Shown piece by piece: positions 1 through 12,004 of a stretch of DNA of 64,000 bases. Origin of the DNA: Arabidopsis thaliana. Its lineage: Eukaryota; Streptophyta; Magnoliopsida; Brassicales; Brassicaceae. The stretch covers positions 15,689,835 to 15,753,834 of the forward strand of contig NC_003076.8 of assembly GCF_000001735.4 (NCBI RefSeq), in the 5' to 3' direction. The number at the start of each line of letters is the position of its first letter. The first letter of the stretch is position 1. Under the pieces are notes generated by a model that saw only the letters and a program-made list of their open reading frames with translations, made no database searches and was not told the DNA's origin. Both the position numbers and the translations under genes were made by a program.

Positions 1-2936
1 CATGTCAAAAAGGAGATGAAGATGTAAAAAGACGTTTCATGTTGATACGTAAGAGAGGCAATGCCTTATATACAACAACATGATTTAACCTAGTGTAGCT
101 ATACAATCTAAGTGGGCTCGGGAGAGGCCTCATAGCCCAATATATCTTAGATTATATATTTACAACATATATACTTTGCAAATCTGCTATAACTTGACGA
201 CCAAAAAAAAAAAACTGATATAACTTATGTAAGTTATCTATTCCTACGTCAATTAACCAGAGACTTGCTTAATCTGTCTTGATAAGCAAATTTACAACAA
301 ACACGAACAAGTCTTCTATGTAAATTTTCAAAATCCTGCTTGTATTTTAAATTCAATGGTATAGTGAGAATATTTCAAAACTGGTTGTTTGGGTAGGAAA
401 TTCATTAGGTGCATTGATCTTGGTTATTTTCAAAATTCAGTGGTCTTTTTGGAATAATACTTATCTCTTATAAAACGTAATGACTAATTCAAATCAGGAA
501 AAGTACGTTAAAACTAAAATATCAAATTAAGCAAAAGACATCATTTAGTTGGTAAATATCCCAGTCTCTAACCACTGCCAGAAAGACAAAAGTAGTGACC
601 AAATTTCTAGCATGTATGTGGCCTTGTAGAGATCAACCATTTCACTTTGTGTGTATCTTTTTTTCAACAAGACATGCTTTATAAAACTCTCAATCAAATT
701 GATACTATGATTTCGGGGGAAAGTAATAATAAGACTGTCTATATCATATTTCTCGCATGATGAGTCACTTGGGATATGACTTTGGGTTTGTTTTGAAGGA
801 TTGAAGTGTGTTTGTGTACCCCAAATAGATTCCAGTTATTATTTCATGATGAAAGTTTTTTTTTCTTTTTGACAAGTAAAAGTGTGTTTTTTCTTTTTAC
901 TTTCCCCTTCATCAATAGTTATATTTTATGATTTTTAGATGGAGTTTTAGTCTTTGTTCAAAAACAAAAAAACTGTAGTTTTAGTAGTAAATTGATGCAT
1001 TTATACGAAAGTTAGTTTTTCTGTTTTATGGCTTGTTTACACTAAACGTTTTTTAATTTGAGTAGTTTTATCTTTTGTAGCAACTAGCAACATTAAAATA
1101 AAGACATGATTAGGTATCCATGAAAAGCGACATCATAAAGACTTGATTTGAAAAATTATTTAAAAAAGACTTGATATTAAGTTACGTTGACTAGTATTTT
1201 ATCCTTGTAATTTTGTCTATAATACTTTAACAACATATAAAATTTTGTTTATCAATATTTGAACTTGAATGGTTTAAACAAAACACACACAAACCACTAG
1301 ATTACAATTACATGTCTCGATTATTCTTGTAATTTTATCCGATTGAGTAGTTTTTGCTGCTCTTAGACAACACGTCGTACAATTTTTCACCTACTTTATC
1401 TTTCAATCTTTGGAAAGTGAGGAAAAAAAACATGCAACCTTACGACTGAGACCATTTTTAGAGCAACTTTTAAAACACATATTTTGCAAATTTGCAAATT
1501 TTTCAAATCAAGCACTAAGCATTTTTTTTGCTTAGATTCAGAGGTTCATGAAGAATTTGAATGTTGGAACTTGGAAGCACTTGACTTAAACACAAAAAAA
1601 AATAAAAATAAAGAGCTCTTGGCTTAGATCGAGGAATGGATCCGATCGTTAGATCATTGTGGTTCTTATACCATGTACAGCTTGATGAGAGATAGAGATT
1701 GGAAGAATATGTTATTGACTCTTATAATGATAAGCTTTGGGTTACATATGTTTACATAATAAAATGGTTTCCTAATCTAAGATAGAACTAAATCTGTACA
1801 TATCAATATAATAAATATACAACATCTTCATATTAACTTGTGGATCTTCTATATCCTTCTACAGTATAGAATTTTTGTTAGTAGCACGAGTATACAGCTT
1901 TAATATTCATAACCTCTGATAAACTTTGTCCATTCATTAAATTATTTCACTAACTATTTAATTGTGAAAATAATTAAAATATTTAGAAGTTTTCATGAAT
2001 TACAGAAAATATTTCATCCATTATTACTGAAAAAGAAAACAAGATTTTAATAACTACAAAATTTGACGTACGAAATGGTTGGTTTACATAATAATTGGTA
2101 GACTTGCTCAATAGCAAATTCATAGCATAGACAGGTAGATCAGTAACTAATCTATAACTAAAGTAGACACTTCTATCGTATGAAAAGTAGACTTCGAATA
2201 CTTAAACAATAAGAAATTGTTTAAGTTGATCATTTTAGCTATTTAAATTTGCCTGTTTAGGATTATTTTCTCTTACAAAAATGCAAGAATAAATCAATAT
2301 AGGAATAATAATATAAAAAAGATCAATATAGGAAAAGTAATTCACGTGGAAAGCAATAACTACTTGGTGAATATCCCACTTTTGAACTATTACAAGTAAT
2401 TGCAACATCAAGAAAACAAGAAACCGTGATTCAATTTGTGTTTATCTTCTTTCAACAAGACACGCAAGCTTTCTACAACTCATGCTTCCATCAAGATGAT
2501 ACTTTGAATATGTACATCAATTTTGAAGTTTTTTATATCCAACAAAATATATCAGAATTTAACTAGGTATCTTTTCAACTATGAAAGTGTGAAAGTTATT
2601 TCTTACAGATTGTTTTATCCAAACCTTATATTATAAAGTTAACGAGGAGCTTTTCCAACTGTGAAAGACTTTTCTTGCAGTTCTTCACCCCAAAAATAAA
2701 AAATAAAGTAAAATAACTCTAAAAGACATAATTAGTAAAATGTAAGACTAAAATCTATATGGGAAAAGTTGATATATTATAATATAGAAACTTGGTACAT
2801 AATCCAGGTTTTATTTTGTTACATAAATATTTCATAGTAGTGTATTCCTTTAATTAAGTGTTTCAATGATAAATACTTTTTTTTCTTTTTTTTGGTAAAA
2901 GATGATAAATACTCTTAAACGACTTAGATGATCAGT
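1..2936. other. gene-free flank of the germin-like gene
   Basis: No convincing coding region is seen here. The stretch is AT-rich. Two short segments, about 545-720 and 2348-2515, resemble each other in the same orientation: both contain a TTGGTRAATATCCCA word, a TTTCAACAAGACA-type word and a GATACT word in the same order. This fits duplicated flanking DNA of a tandem germin-like gene array of which only the last member is inside the window. Confidence 0.5.
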
Positions 2937-3712
2937 TCATATGGACCCAAACTTGGCCTGAAGTTCTTTGACAACACTTGCATCCAACTGGAACGCCCTG
3001 GCAAGAAGCTCTGGATAAATCGGAGGATTGGACCCAAACACAGTGTTTGCAATTGTGATAACACCTGCGTTCTGGCTACTCAATCCCGCAAAAGCAACTG
3101 CTGGAATTTTCCCCACATTTACCTGAAAATGGATCATTCCTATGGGGAACACGAAAACATCACCGGGGTGCAATACTTTGGCGAATAACCGGTTGTTATC
3201 TTGATTGGAAGAGACAAAACCGACGTATAATGTTCCTTCGACAAGGACAAGGATCTCTGAGCCACGAGGGTGCGTGTGAGGTGGATTTTGGCCATGCGGT
3301 GCGTAGTCTATGCGGACCAATGATATTCCCATGGTGTTTAGCCCTGGGATCTGATCAACATTAACAGTGGTCACATTAGAGCCAACTTGATTATTGGTGT
3401 TCCCGGGCACATTGAGACCTGAGAAGAAAAAATCTTTTGCATCGACTCGCTTCGGGTCTTTACAAAACCTACCATTCACAAAAACTGCATGTAGAAATAT
3501 AATATCAAAGAGTATATATTATATTACTACGTCAAAGTTAATCATAAGGAGAAAAGTAGAGAAATAGATAACCGGAGATTTCTTTACGTACCGCCTTTTA
3601 GGTCATCAATGGCAACACAGAAGTCTTGGAGTGGACTTGGATCATAAGCATTGACAAAGGAAAGGACCAAAGCAATTATGGCAAAAGGGACAAGAGATTG
3701 AGAAACCCTCAT
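2937..3712 (-). CDS. GLP2A: germin-like protein, subfamily 1 (GLP2A/GER2 type)
   Basis: Secreted cupin of the germin-like family, expected in the cell wall as a stable oligomer that binds manganese. Enzyme activity varies in this family (superoxide dismutase or none is usual in Arabidopsis members). Two exons, 3712-3592 and 3484-2937, with GT-AG borders, give 222 residues, the normal family length. A signal peptide of about 22 residues ends in FVNA. Two cysteines (about 32 and 48) would form the conserved disulfide. Germin box 1 ([10 protein letters not shown]) supplies two His and a Glu around 110-117, and box 2 ([15 protein letters not shown]) gives the last His at about 159. An NVT glycosylation site is present. 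A TATA-like CTATAAAT lies about 60 nt upstream of the ATG. The symbol rests on near identity to remembered GLP2A/At5g39190; tandem siblings are very similar, so it could be another member. Confidence 0.93.
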
Positions 3713-3765
3713 TATTGCTCGCTCTTAATTTGTTATGCATGTATACTTGGTGAATCCTCATTGCT

Positions 3766-3780
3766 TTAAAATTTATAGGA
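3766..3780 (-). promoter_or_regulatory. TATA box of the germin-like gene
   Basis: On the minus strand the sequence reads CCTATAAATTTTAAAG, a good plant TATA box, about 55-65 nt before the ATG at 3712. That leaves a short 5' leader, as is usual for germin-like genes. Confidence 0.5.
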
Positions 3781-4472
3781 CAAGAGCATAGAAGTCATAT
3801 TTGACATGGAATGGACTAAATAATTAATGTTTAATGAAATTACACAAGTTTGGTACGGACTTTTAGTTACAAGAGAGCATTTAAACAAAAATGACCGGTA
3901 GATGGAATTCCTTTAGAAAGATTAGCCAAATGTTGATGAGTAGATGTCAAAGAACGTAATTAGAGAGTCCCCACCCACCTATTAGATGAAATCAAATTTG
4001 TATTATTATTTAACACACGATCAAAAGTTTCATAGGAAGAATATAGGTTGCATATAGTGTGAATGGAATAATCAATAATGGACTGACCAAAAAAAACATA
4101 GATTATAACTTACGTTCATAATTATATAAAAGTATTAAACACTTGAAATTTTAACCGACTAAGAAAAATGCTTGTTATGTTATAAAAATAGCATATATAC
4201 AGAATTTGTTTTTTTTTTATCACTACATTGTTTTCATGTATTTGGGAGGGACCAAATTTATAATTTATAAAGCGTATATATGCTAAATAATATATAGAAA
4301 ATATTTACAGAATACTTTATTTTTTCATTCCATCGACACATTAAGATTACGTAGTATCTGAATTTCGTTACATAGGAATATATAGGATACAATCGGTAAT
4401 TACCTTGTCTAATGTCTCGCGTCTCTTGGACAGCTATGACCTAAATAATTGACATGACAAAGAGTAATAACC

Positions 4473-5208
4473 TCAATTTTTCACCGAAAAACAGAGACAA
4501 CAAGAAAGCCAACCACCAGCACCAGCACCAGCACCGCCCTGTTTCGAATCATCCGGGTACAATCCGGTCTTCGAGTCAAGTCTTGATAGTTCTCTTTTTC
4601 CACTTTCACTCTTCGTGTTTAGTGATGTCTTTCGCTCTTGTTGGTACTCTCCTAATCTACAAAGGATTTTAAAAATAAACCAATAGACCTCATAAGCACA
4701 ACTCAATTAATTAAAACCGATTTTTCAGTCCAACCAGTCTGGTTTTAACCGAGCAAATTGGCATGGAAGATTAGAGAACGACTTACGTGGGAAATGCGAA
4801 AGAAGTTGTACTGTTATTACTTGTTTCGGAGTGACAAGACTTGGTTGGAGAAATAGGAATCTGTTGTCGTGGATCCGGTTTAGGAACATTGGTTAAGCCA
4901 TCTCGATTACCGGTTTTTGGTCCGGTTTCCACCATGGTTATATTGACTTCTTTGGTTCCAGCGTCAGTCGGAGCAATTTTGTTATCAATGTTATTGTTAT
5001 AGTAGCTAATATAGGGCGAAGCAGTATATTCGAAATTGGTGAGTTCTCCAGATTTATACATCTTGGAGAAACTATGGTCTCCCATGTGAATACTGAACAA
5101 AGACTCGTTCGATTGGATACTCCATTCTTGTTTTGGAGTTACCGAGGTTGCAAAAACCGAATGTGGAATCCGATCCGGTTCATAGCCTGGTTTAGTTTCC
5201 TGGTCCAT
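4473..5208 (-). CDS. unnamed plant protein with C-terminal W-S-C-C motif
   Basis: Two exons, 5208-4787 and 4656-4473, joined at a GTAAGT donor and a TTTGTAG acceptor, keep one frame and give 201 residues. The stop that would follow FAFPT lies in the intron donor, which supports splicing. Visible features are a WSIQSNESLFSIHMGDHSFS segment at about residues 27-46, a serine/threonine- and asparagine-rich middle, and a Gly/Ala run leading to a WLSCCLCF tail. The SLFSIHMG and WxSCC pattern occurs in a small family of uncharacterised plant proteins, so I give no function. The ATG (MDQETKPG) follows a further acceptor (GGAGACAG), so a 5' untranslated exon near 5290-5330 is likely. The Gly/Ala run comes from a CACCAG repeat. 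Confidence 0.75.
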
Positions 5209-5410
5209 TTGTGTACCTGTCTCCAGAAAAAAATATGAGATATCAATCAATTTATGTAATCAGATTTCTTCAACAAATGGAACATTTGTAACCAATAGAA
5301 GAGCTCTCATCACCTTTGATCAAGTTCAAGCTGAGAGTTCTTCAAGAGCCAAAAGGTTGAAAAGAACAATTTCTTCTTTTAAAAAATGATGTGAGGAAAA
5401 TTGATCAAAG

Positions 5411-5660
5411 CTGTGTCCTCATTAATAATGATTATTTTTCGTTTGATAACAAACGTAATTAAACTAACTAATCTCCATTAGAGAGTTAGTTATAATTTTT
5501 AAAACCGAAAAACTTTGTGGATTTCTGGTATAAGTTATAACCAAATCCTTGTGGTCATTAATAATGACTACTTTTTAGATATATTAATAAAAACTAACTT
5601 AACTCCATTAGAGATTTTTATGAATTAGGAAAAACAATTTAGACTTCTGTTATAAGTTAT
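5411..5660. repeat. diverged direct duplication, period about 139 bp
   Basis: A CATTAATAATGATTA-type word at about 5418 recurs at about 5557, and both copies end in a shared TATAAGTTATAAC word. The two copies have many substitutions, so the duplication is old. It lies just upstream of the preceding minus-strand gene. Confidence 0.55.
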
Positions 5661-6295
5661 AACAAAAAAAAAGGGTTTGTAAGAAATTTTGAAAAATTCA
5701 ATGGCTGGGAGCCTAACTCGGAGCTGTTATTATAATAATGCATCAGAAAGTGTTTCTGCGATTTTAATCTCATCATTAACTCTCTTAAATCTTCTATTTC
5801 TATATTTAGTTGTTCTTATTTTTTCAACTAGTTACATACAAATCTTGAACTTATTTTACGTTGGTCGTTCCTTTTGGAAGTTGAACCTTGTACTTCTAGT
5901 TCTAGTTTGAAATCTTTGGGGGAAATGATTTACGTATGGTCAAGGTCAAGTATTATATATTAACGGTTTTAACAAATAACTACTATTAACGGTTGGTTCT
6001 AAACCTAGAAAAACTACATATTTAAGTTTAGAACATCTTGCTTGATAAAAAAAAGTATCTATATTTTGTTTAACTATTTTTGTTTTTATGTATGAATTGG
6101 TATATTATATATGGACATATAAAATGACAGATTAAGTTTTTCTCGAAAGAAAAAAACCACATAGAATTCATTTTAAAAGGGTTTCAGTTAATATCTATTT
6201 TTTTGTAGTTTCATGTTCGAGAGTTATACATTTTTGGGAAATCACATGATGAGACTTTAATATGCTTCTCATTGGTGAAGTTTTATTGGTTCATA

Positions 6296-6694
6296 CTAGT
6301 TTATTAACCCCTATTACGCGGGGGTTTGTTGTTATCGATTTTTTAAATTTATTTTTTGGTTTAGTAATCATTTAAATGAGGTTTGTTGTTATTAATTTTT
6401 AATATATATTTCTGTTTAGTAATGCAAAAGTACTATTATAATTTGTTTTTGTTTCTTTCACATAAATATTTTTATATAAATTTTTAGTATCATTTACGTT
6501 ATTTAACATTTTATTTTAATAAGAAAGAAAATATATATCGGATTAAATTTAGGTATGAAACATATTGCAAATATGATGTGTCATTTTCTCTTACTTATTT
6601 ATATTATCAAAGACGTTGTTGTTAATATAGCAATATTAAAAATATTTTCAAAATATAACTGAAAATAAACTACCAAAATATGTACACATTTGGA
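6296..6694 (-). mobile_element. Helitron 3' end (non-autonomous, ATREP-like)
   Basis: Read on the minus strand the element ends in CTAG followed by T. Ten bases inside that end is a hairpin with an AACCCC/GGGGTT stem (6306-6311 and 6321-6326). A CTRR end, a nearby hairpin and insertion before T are the standard Helitron 3' signature. The 5' end was not found; the element probably runs to the right, past the hAT insertion at 6695. The exact subfamily is unknown. Confidence 0.6.
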
Positions 6695-7640
6695 TAAGGT
6701 GTCAAAATGGGTCAAAATTCATGAGTCGACTCAACTCAACTCAACCCGTGAACCCTAATGAGTTTAAAGTTTTGACTCAAATGAGTTGATGAGTCAAATG
6801 AGTTGATGAGTCAATTGGTTTGATGAGTAAAATGAGTTGGGTTGTAATGGTTAATGGTTTGAATGGTTTACCTAATTAACCCATCAAGTTTTGTAAAATT
6901 GAATTAAACCAACTAAAATCTCTAAACCAATGCCAATTTAAATTTAACCAACACAACTAAACCAATTTAATAAAATTAATATTTTTCCAAATTTCTTAAA
7001 TATACAAGCGATGAAATTGAAAAAAAAAGTAAACTCGTAATTTTCCACCAAAAAACATAAACCCGTGATTTTCCTGCCAAAAATTTAAACCCGTGATTTT
7101 CCCGCCAAAAACGTAAACCCGAGATTTTTCTGCCAAAAACGTAAATCTATAATTTTCCCGCCAAAAACGTAAACTCATAATTTTCCCGCTAAAAAACATA
7201 AACCCGTAATTTTCCCGCCAAAAACGTAAACCCATGATTTTCTCGTCAAAAACGTAAACCCGTGATTTTCCCGCCAAAAATGTAAATCCGTGATTTTCCC
7301 GCCAAAAACGTAAACCCGTAATTTTCCCGCCAAAAACGTAAACTCGTGATTTTCCCGCCAAAAACGTAAATCCGTTAAAAGTGGAATCCGTAAATATCAT
7401 AAGTTTGATGATAATGAATTAATAATAATAATTATTTATTATTGTTTTATAATAATAATTAATTAAATTATTACTTAAATGGGTTAATCCATTTAACAAC
7501 TCAACCCATCAAATTAAATGAGTTATGGGTTGACCTAACCCATTTAACAAAATGAGTTGGGTCAACCCATAACTCATTTAACCCTAAACTCATTTGATTA
7601 TAAGTTAAGTTGAGTTGGATTATCCATTTTGACACCCCTA
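6695..7640. mobile_element. non-autonomous hAT element with internal minisatellite
   Basis: Imperfect terminal inverted repeats read TAAGGTGTCAAAATGG on the left and TAGGGGTGTCAAAATGG on the right. A perfect 8-bp target duplication, CATTTGGA, flanks them at 6687-6694 and 7641-7648. An 8-bp duplication with TAGGGGTG ends is diagnostic for hAT. Sub-terminal regions are rich in TGAGTTGA/TCAACTCA words in opposite orientations. There is no transposase; the 946-bp interior is mostly a 28-bp tandem array. The open frame that crosses it on the minus strand is a by-product of the repeat. Confidence 0.85.
7021..7376. repeat. 28-bp minisatellite carrying E2F-like sites
   Basis: About 12-13 head-to-tail copies of a 28-bp unit lie inside the hAT element. 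Each unit has an A-rich spacer around CGTAAACCCGTG and a core TTTTCCCGCCAAAA. Seven units keep the exact core (starting near 7096, 7152, 7209, 7265, 7293, 7321 and 7349); the rest differ by one to three bases. TTTCCCGCC matches the plant E2F consensus TTTSSCGC/TTTCCCGCC. Confidence 0.85.
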
Positions 7641-7649
7641 CATTTGGAC

Positions 7650-9340
7650 ATACATATATTTCTCTTACTTTAAGATTTTGTTTGCTATTAATCAAATAAT
7701 TAAACAGTTATATTTTTTTTTACTAAAATTCCGGGTTGACATCTCCCCATTTTTACCCTTTTTATCAATGGCAAGAGTTAATTTGATTTTTGTGATGATT
7801 TGAAGAATTCTTTTGGGTTTGGGAAAACCAAGATATCCTCAAAGACGCATATGTAAGCTGCTGCAAAAATTAAATATTAACTGAGTAAATCTAATCAAAT
7901 ACGGATAGCTCCCTATCAAGAGCAATAAGAACAATGACACAAATGTTTTAGTATGTAGTTACGACTACTGTTCTATATATTGGTTTGTTGGTTTTTTCAT
8001 TTATCGATTTTTTGAACTGTTGACTAATTCTTTTTTTGTTTAACGATTTTAAAAAATTTCTTCGACTTTATTATCCTTTGTAGACTTCTTTTGTTGCTCA
8101 TTCACTTATCAATAAGTTTTTTTTTTATTGAACAGTACTTTACATTATTTCTATCAACTTATTTTTTTCTTATCTACTATTGAATAATTCATTTATATTT
8201 GACAACTTACTTGTTTTCCTGAAGTGACTTATTCTAAAGCTAGCAACTACTCTTCTTTTTCGATGTTGCAATTTTTCACGAAGAGCTCTCCACTTGATCC
8301 AAAACCATTTTTTTCATGCTCGACTGTGAATATTGTGTCCATGTAGAATTTGAGAAAATTAGAGATGTATATGGAAAGAAATGTGGTTGCCGATGAGAGG
8401 CACGATTCCTTATCGTTCTTTCAGCTTGAATCCGCGTATTTCTGATTTATATCACCATACCATTGCCAAAATTTCAAGCATCTAATCTATACACTACGGC
8501 CTGAGAATCGTGTAGATATATATGAATTTTCTCTTTTTTAACAGCATGTTTTTTTATAAATTCATAAATTAAAAACGTTAAAAAATATAGTTTTATATAG
8601 TAATAATGAAATTTTACTTTTTTCTTATTTCCATATGATATACTTTCAAAGGCTTACATATCTCTTCTTTCCATATAATAAATATCTTAATATCTTAATA
8701 TACTTTTAAATGCTTACATATCTCTTCTTTCTTTATCACATGAAATCATTGAAACTAACCAAAATCATCACCATAACCAAAAATACTATACGTTAAAGAA
8801 ATTGATCCTAGGGCAACCACCAACCAAAATAATTCGTTTTTTGTTCCTTATTATTATAAGTTACCAAACAAATTAGGTTTTGATCAAAACTTACTTCATA
8901 TCATACGATGAAACCTTCATGCATCTATCCACGCTAGCTGCTATAAGTTCCTGCATTGAATCAAATCAACATATTAACCACTGGATTCAAACAACTTAGG
9001 TAACATTAAACATGTAAAACTAAAAACTAACCACATGACGTTAAATAAAACTAAAAACTCACCATATGACGTTGAGTGACATTGTAGACCATGTGTATCA
9101 AAAATCAAATTGTCCGGAATTGTGTCATGATGTTGCTTGCATACACACATCCTACAATCATAAGAAAACACCATTAATTAATATGTGTCGCAAAACAACC
9201 AAAACGTATCAACACAAAAAAAAAAAAAAAAAGTGGGTTAGTTATGATCACTTATGATCTAGAAGTGAATACCACACAAAGTATTTATATCATGTTAAGA
9301 GGCAGTGTACAATCGCTAAAAAAGGAACATTACAAACTTT
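7650..9340. other. AT-rich gene-free stretch
   Basis: No gene is supported. A local direct duplication of about 40 bp with period about 61 occurs at 8640-8740 (words like GCTTACATATCTCTTCTTTC). Part of this stretch may belong to the Helitron whose 3' end is at 6296, but its 5' end was not recognised. Confidence 0.4.
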
Positions 9341-9352
9341 TAGATGTGAATT

Positions 9353-9655
9353 CGGCCCAAGCATCTGTTGTCCAGTGGTAGGAGAAGATTTGGGGAAGGG
9401 TGAAACTTTCAGATCCGAGTTCGATCCTCCCTGAAAACAAAAATCACATTTGTTTGGGAAGTCTGTTAATTGGTCCTTGGCCCAATTGGTTAATCTGGTA
9501 GTCAGAAATGCAGGCGGCCTGACTACCCTCTGGCATTAGTCGGAAAGCATTCCAAACTGGGGACAAACAGTGTGGTGGTCCTTCGGAAAGAAGTCCTATC
9601 TGAAGTACTTCGGTGCGTTTTCTACCGAAACTAACCGGAAAAAAAAAAAAAAAAA
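9353..9655 (+). mobile_element. tRNA-derived SINE with poly(A) tail
   Basis: About 303 bp with a 5' head holding pol III-like boxes: a box A-like GTCCAGTGGTAGGAG near 9370 and a box B-like GAGTTCGATCC near 9417. It ends in a run of 18 or so A residues. A perfect 11-bp target duplication, AGATGTGAATT, flanks it at 9342-9352 and 9656-9666. Structure and target-site length fit reverse transcription by a LINE. I cannot name the subfamily with certainty (Brassicaceae SINEs of the AtSB/RAthE kind are candidates). Confidence 0.8.
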
Positions 9656-10484
9656 AGATGTGAATTTGTAAAATTATCATCTATTCATTATTATCCATGT
9701 TACTTTTAAAGAACATTTACTTTTTTCATAAAAAGATAAAACAACTATATTTGACATTTATTGAGATATAGCATTATCGACATAAAATATAAAAACAAAT
9801 CTCCTTTATTTTATCTGAGATATGAAATTAAATAAGGACAACAGGGTATTTTAATATATTCGGCCAATATATATATATCAATAGAAAAATAAACTTTTTT
9901 TTACCCGTGATGATTATGATAACAATATTAGACAAACAAAAGAATTTCTTAAAAAGATAGTATGATATTGTGAATTTCTACAGTGCTAACAATGCGTCTC
10001 TTAACCTCAACTTATATATTTTGAAACTTTATTCAAGTTGATACGATTAAGAACACCACCATAAAACTATGTCATTGTTGCTTTAACTCTTCACAGAACA
10101 AACACATCTTAATCCTTTATCACTTAACCGTCATTTGAAAAAATCCTTTACATATTTCCTTCTTATGGTGCCTCTTTCCATCCTCTTATGATTTTGTTTA
10201 AATCGTACGTGTACTATCTTCCAAATTTTTCACATGCTCTATATTTTTTTTAAAAAATCTCTTACTTTCCTTGAAAGTAAAAGCTTTTTTCAAGCTTGTC
10301 GAAAGATAGGTTAGTTAAGTTAATAAACTCGTTATTTGAATTTTTAAGAATAAAATATTTGTTTTGCTCTGTTTTGTTTTCTATTATTCTAATAAAAAGT
10401 TTTAACTTCTAAATTGGTTCTTAACTTTATCACTTTCTCTCCTTTGATGTTATTGTTTAAATCCTCTTCACCTTCACGCTTTCT

Positions 10485-10777
10485 AAACCATATTAACATA
10501 TAATCACGTTAGATTATCTAGCATTGAAATTTAGCAAATTTTGTTTTCTATTTTCTTATTTCCATATGTTACTTTTGAAAAATTAACAAACTTTTTTTCT
10601 TTTTTCTTTTTATTCATAAATATAATAAAAATAATAAAAAAATATAGAAATTAAAAAGTTAATTAAAGTCATGGCTAAAAAATGTAAACCAATGAGATGG
10701 TTAATCCTGATTGGTCGTTTAAAAACTTATGTGGACGCTTTTAGAAGCGAATAGCCTCAACTTTTATATAGTATAGA
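10485..10777 (-). mobile_element. Helitron 5' segment, copy A (ATREP3-like)
   Basis: Read on the minus strand it starts with TC inside TCTATACTATATAAAAG, preceded by A, which is the Helitron 5' pattern. It shares about 290 bp with 12005-12298. The shared block stops at the same point on both copies (AAACCATATTAACAT). No CTRR end with hairpin was found at that side, so these may be 5' pieces of a longer element. Confidence 0.65.
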
Positions 10778-10924
10778 TAAATACCTTGCTTATATTCCTA
10801 TATTCTTGAACATATTAAGAGTTTATAATACCTTGCTTTTAATCTTGTGAGCTGATTAATTTATGTGATGATTTTAACTATAGTATATTTGATAGTATGA
10901 TATTGAAAAATTAAATCCGCCATC

Positions 10925-11370
10925 ATAGTCGTTCAATGTTCGAGCAGAAGGCTGACCTATTGACAAAGGCTCTCGGGCGAATCAAGTTTAAAGAAATGAG
11001 GGAGCTCATTGGTGTGAAGGACATGGGACAAGGTGACTTCAAGTTTAGGAGGGAGAATGTTGGATTAAGCTTGAAGAAAGCTGATGAAGAAAGTAATATT
11101 AAACCGAGTTATGGTTTAGTTCCTAACCGAGTTATGGTTTAGAAAGTGATCATCTCAAATCTCTTTAGGAGTTATCTAAATCTATGTTTTCCTATTAGGA
11201 TTAGGACTAATGCTTTCATATAAATAGATGTGTCGAGTTCTAATATCAATGTGAGAGTTGTATTAAGAGATTGAGAGAGAAAGCTTAAGTTTTGTGTAAG
11301 TTTCTTAAGCTATAAAGTGAGTTATACTTTTATATTCTTGAGTTCTTAAACAACAACCAAACCTAGATTC
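10925..11370 (+). mobile_element. copia LTR-retrotransposon 3' remnant (fossil)
   Basis: The peptide QKADLLTKALGRIKF is the conserved end of the copia RNase H region. It is followed by a purine-rich tract and an LTR-like start TGTTGGATT at about 11058; the LTR probably runs to about 11365. Gag, protease, integrase, most of the reverse transcriptase and the 5' LTR are absent, so the element is broken and old. The family is Ty1/copia; the subfamily was not assigned. Confidence 0.7.
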
Positions 11371-12004
11371 TATAAACTGAGAGTAATCAGGCGTTGAAAA
11401 AATAAAGACTACTGGAATAAGAGCAAAGATATTCAAACATCAATGTGTGGTTTAAGTTTGAAAACTACCCTCTTTCTTTTCATAGTAAATTGAAATTTCT
11501 AACCAAAACGAAAAAAAACACACACACAAAAAAAAAATCAGAGCCAAGAGACTACCAATAATCAATATCCAACACATTTCACATCAACTCGTTCATTCAA
11601 TCTTTTGATAAAATCCCTCCCATGTTACCCAAAACACAATTCAAAAGATATAAATCACCAAAAAAATATCGATATTGATTCGTAGAACAACAAAATAACT
11701 ATACACGTATAGCATCAACATCAAGTGAAAAATCTAGCATGGTAAGAAATTCGACTCATACAAAGAACCAAAGCAATATAAAACAAACCATAATATCAGA
11801 ACTATATATTTAATAAAAAGTCCTTTTGATATGGTGTGACCGAGACTTGTATTTATAGCTAAATGTTTAGGACAAACCATCGGAAGTTTTACTTTTTAAT
11901 TTTTTTTATACAAATATTTGTATATAAAAAACAATTTAACATATATTTGTATACTTGGACGATTTAACATTTCATTGTATTAGGAATATAATAGTTACTC
12001 CTCA

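Noticed and set aside
4454-4672. 72-codon plus-strand frame
   Set aside because: Antisense to exon 2 of the spliced minus-strand gene; its His/Gln run mirrors the Gly/Ala codons.
7021-7376. CRISPR-like regular array
   Set aside because: The 28-bp units are contiguous with no unique spacers, in a plant transposon.
6996-7400. 134-codon open frame on the minus strand
   Set aside because: It lies wholly in the 28-bp minisatellite of the hAT element; three units make 84 bp, so the frame stays open by repetition.
9353-9430. tRNA gene suggested by box A and box B-like words
   Set aside because: No cloverleaf can be drawn, and the sequence continues into a poly(A)-tailed SINE with target duplications.
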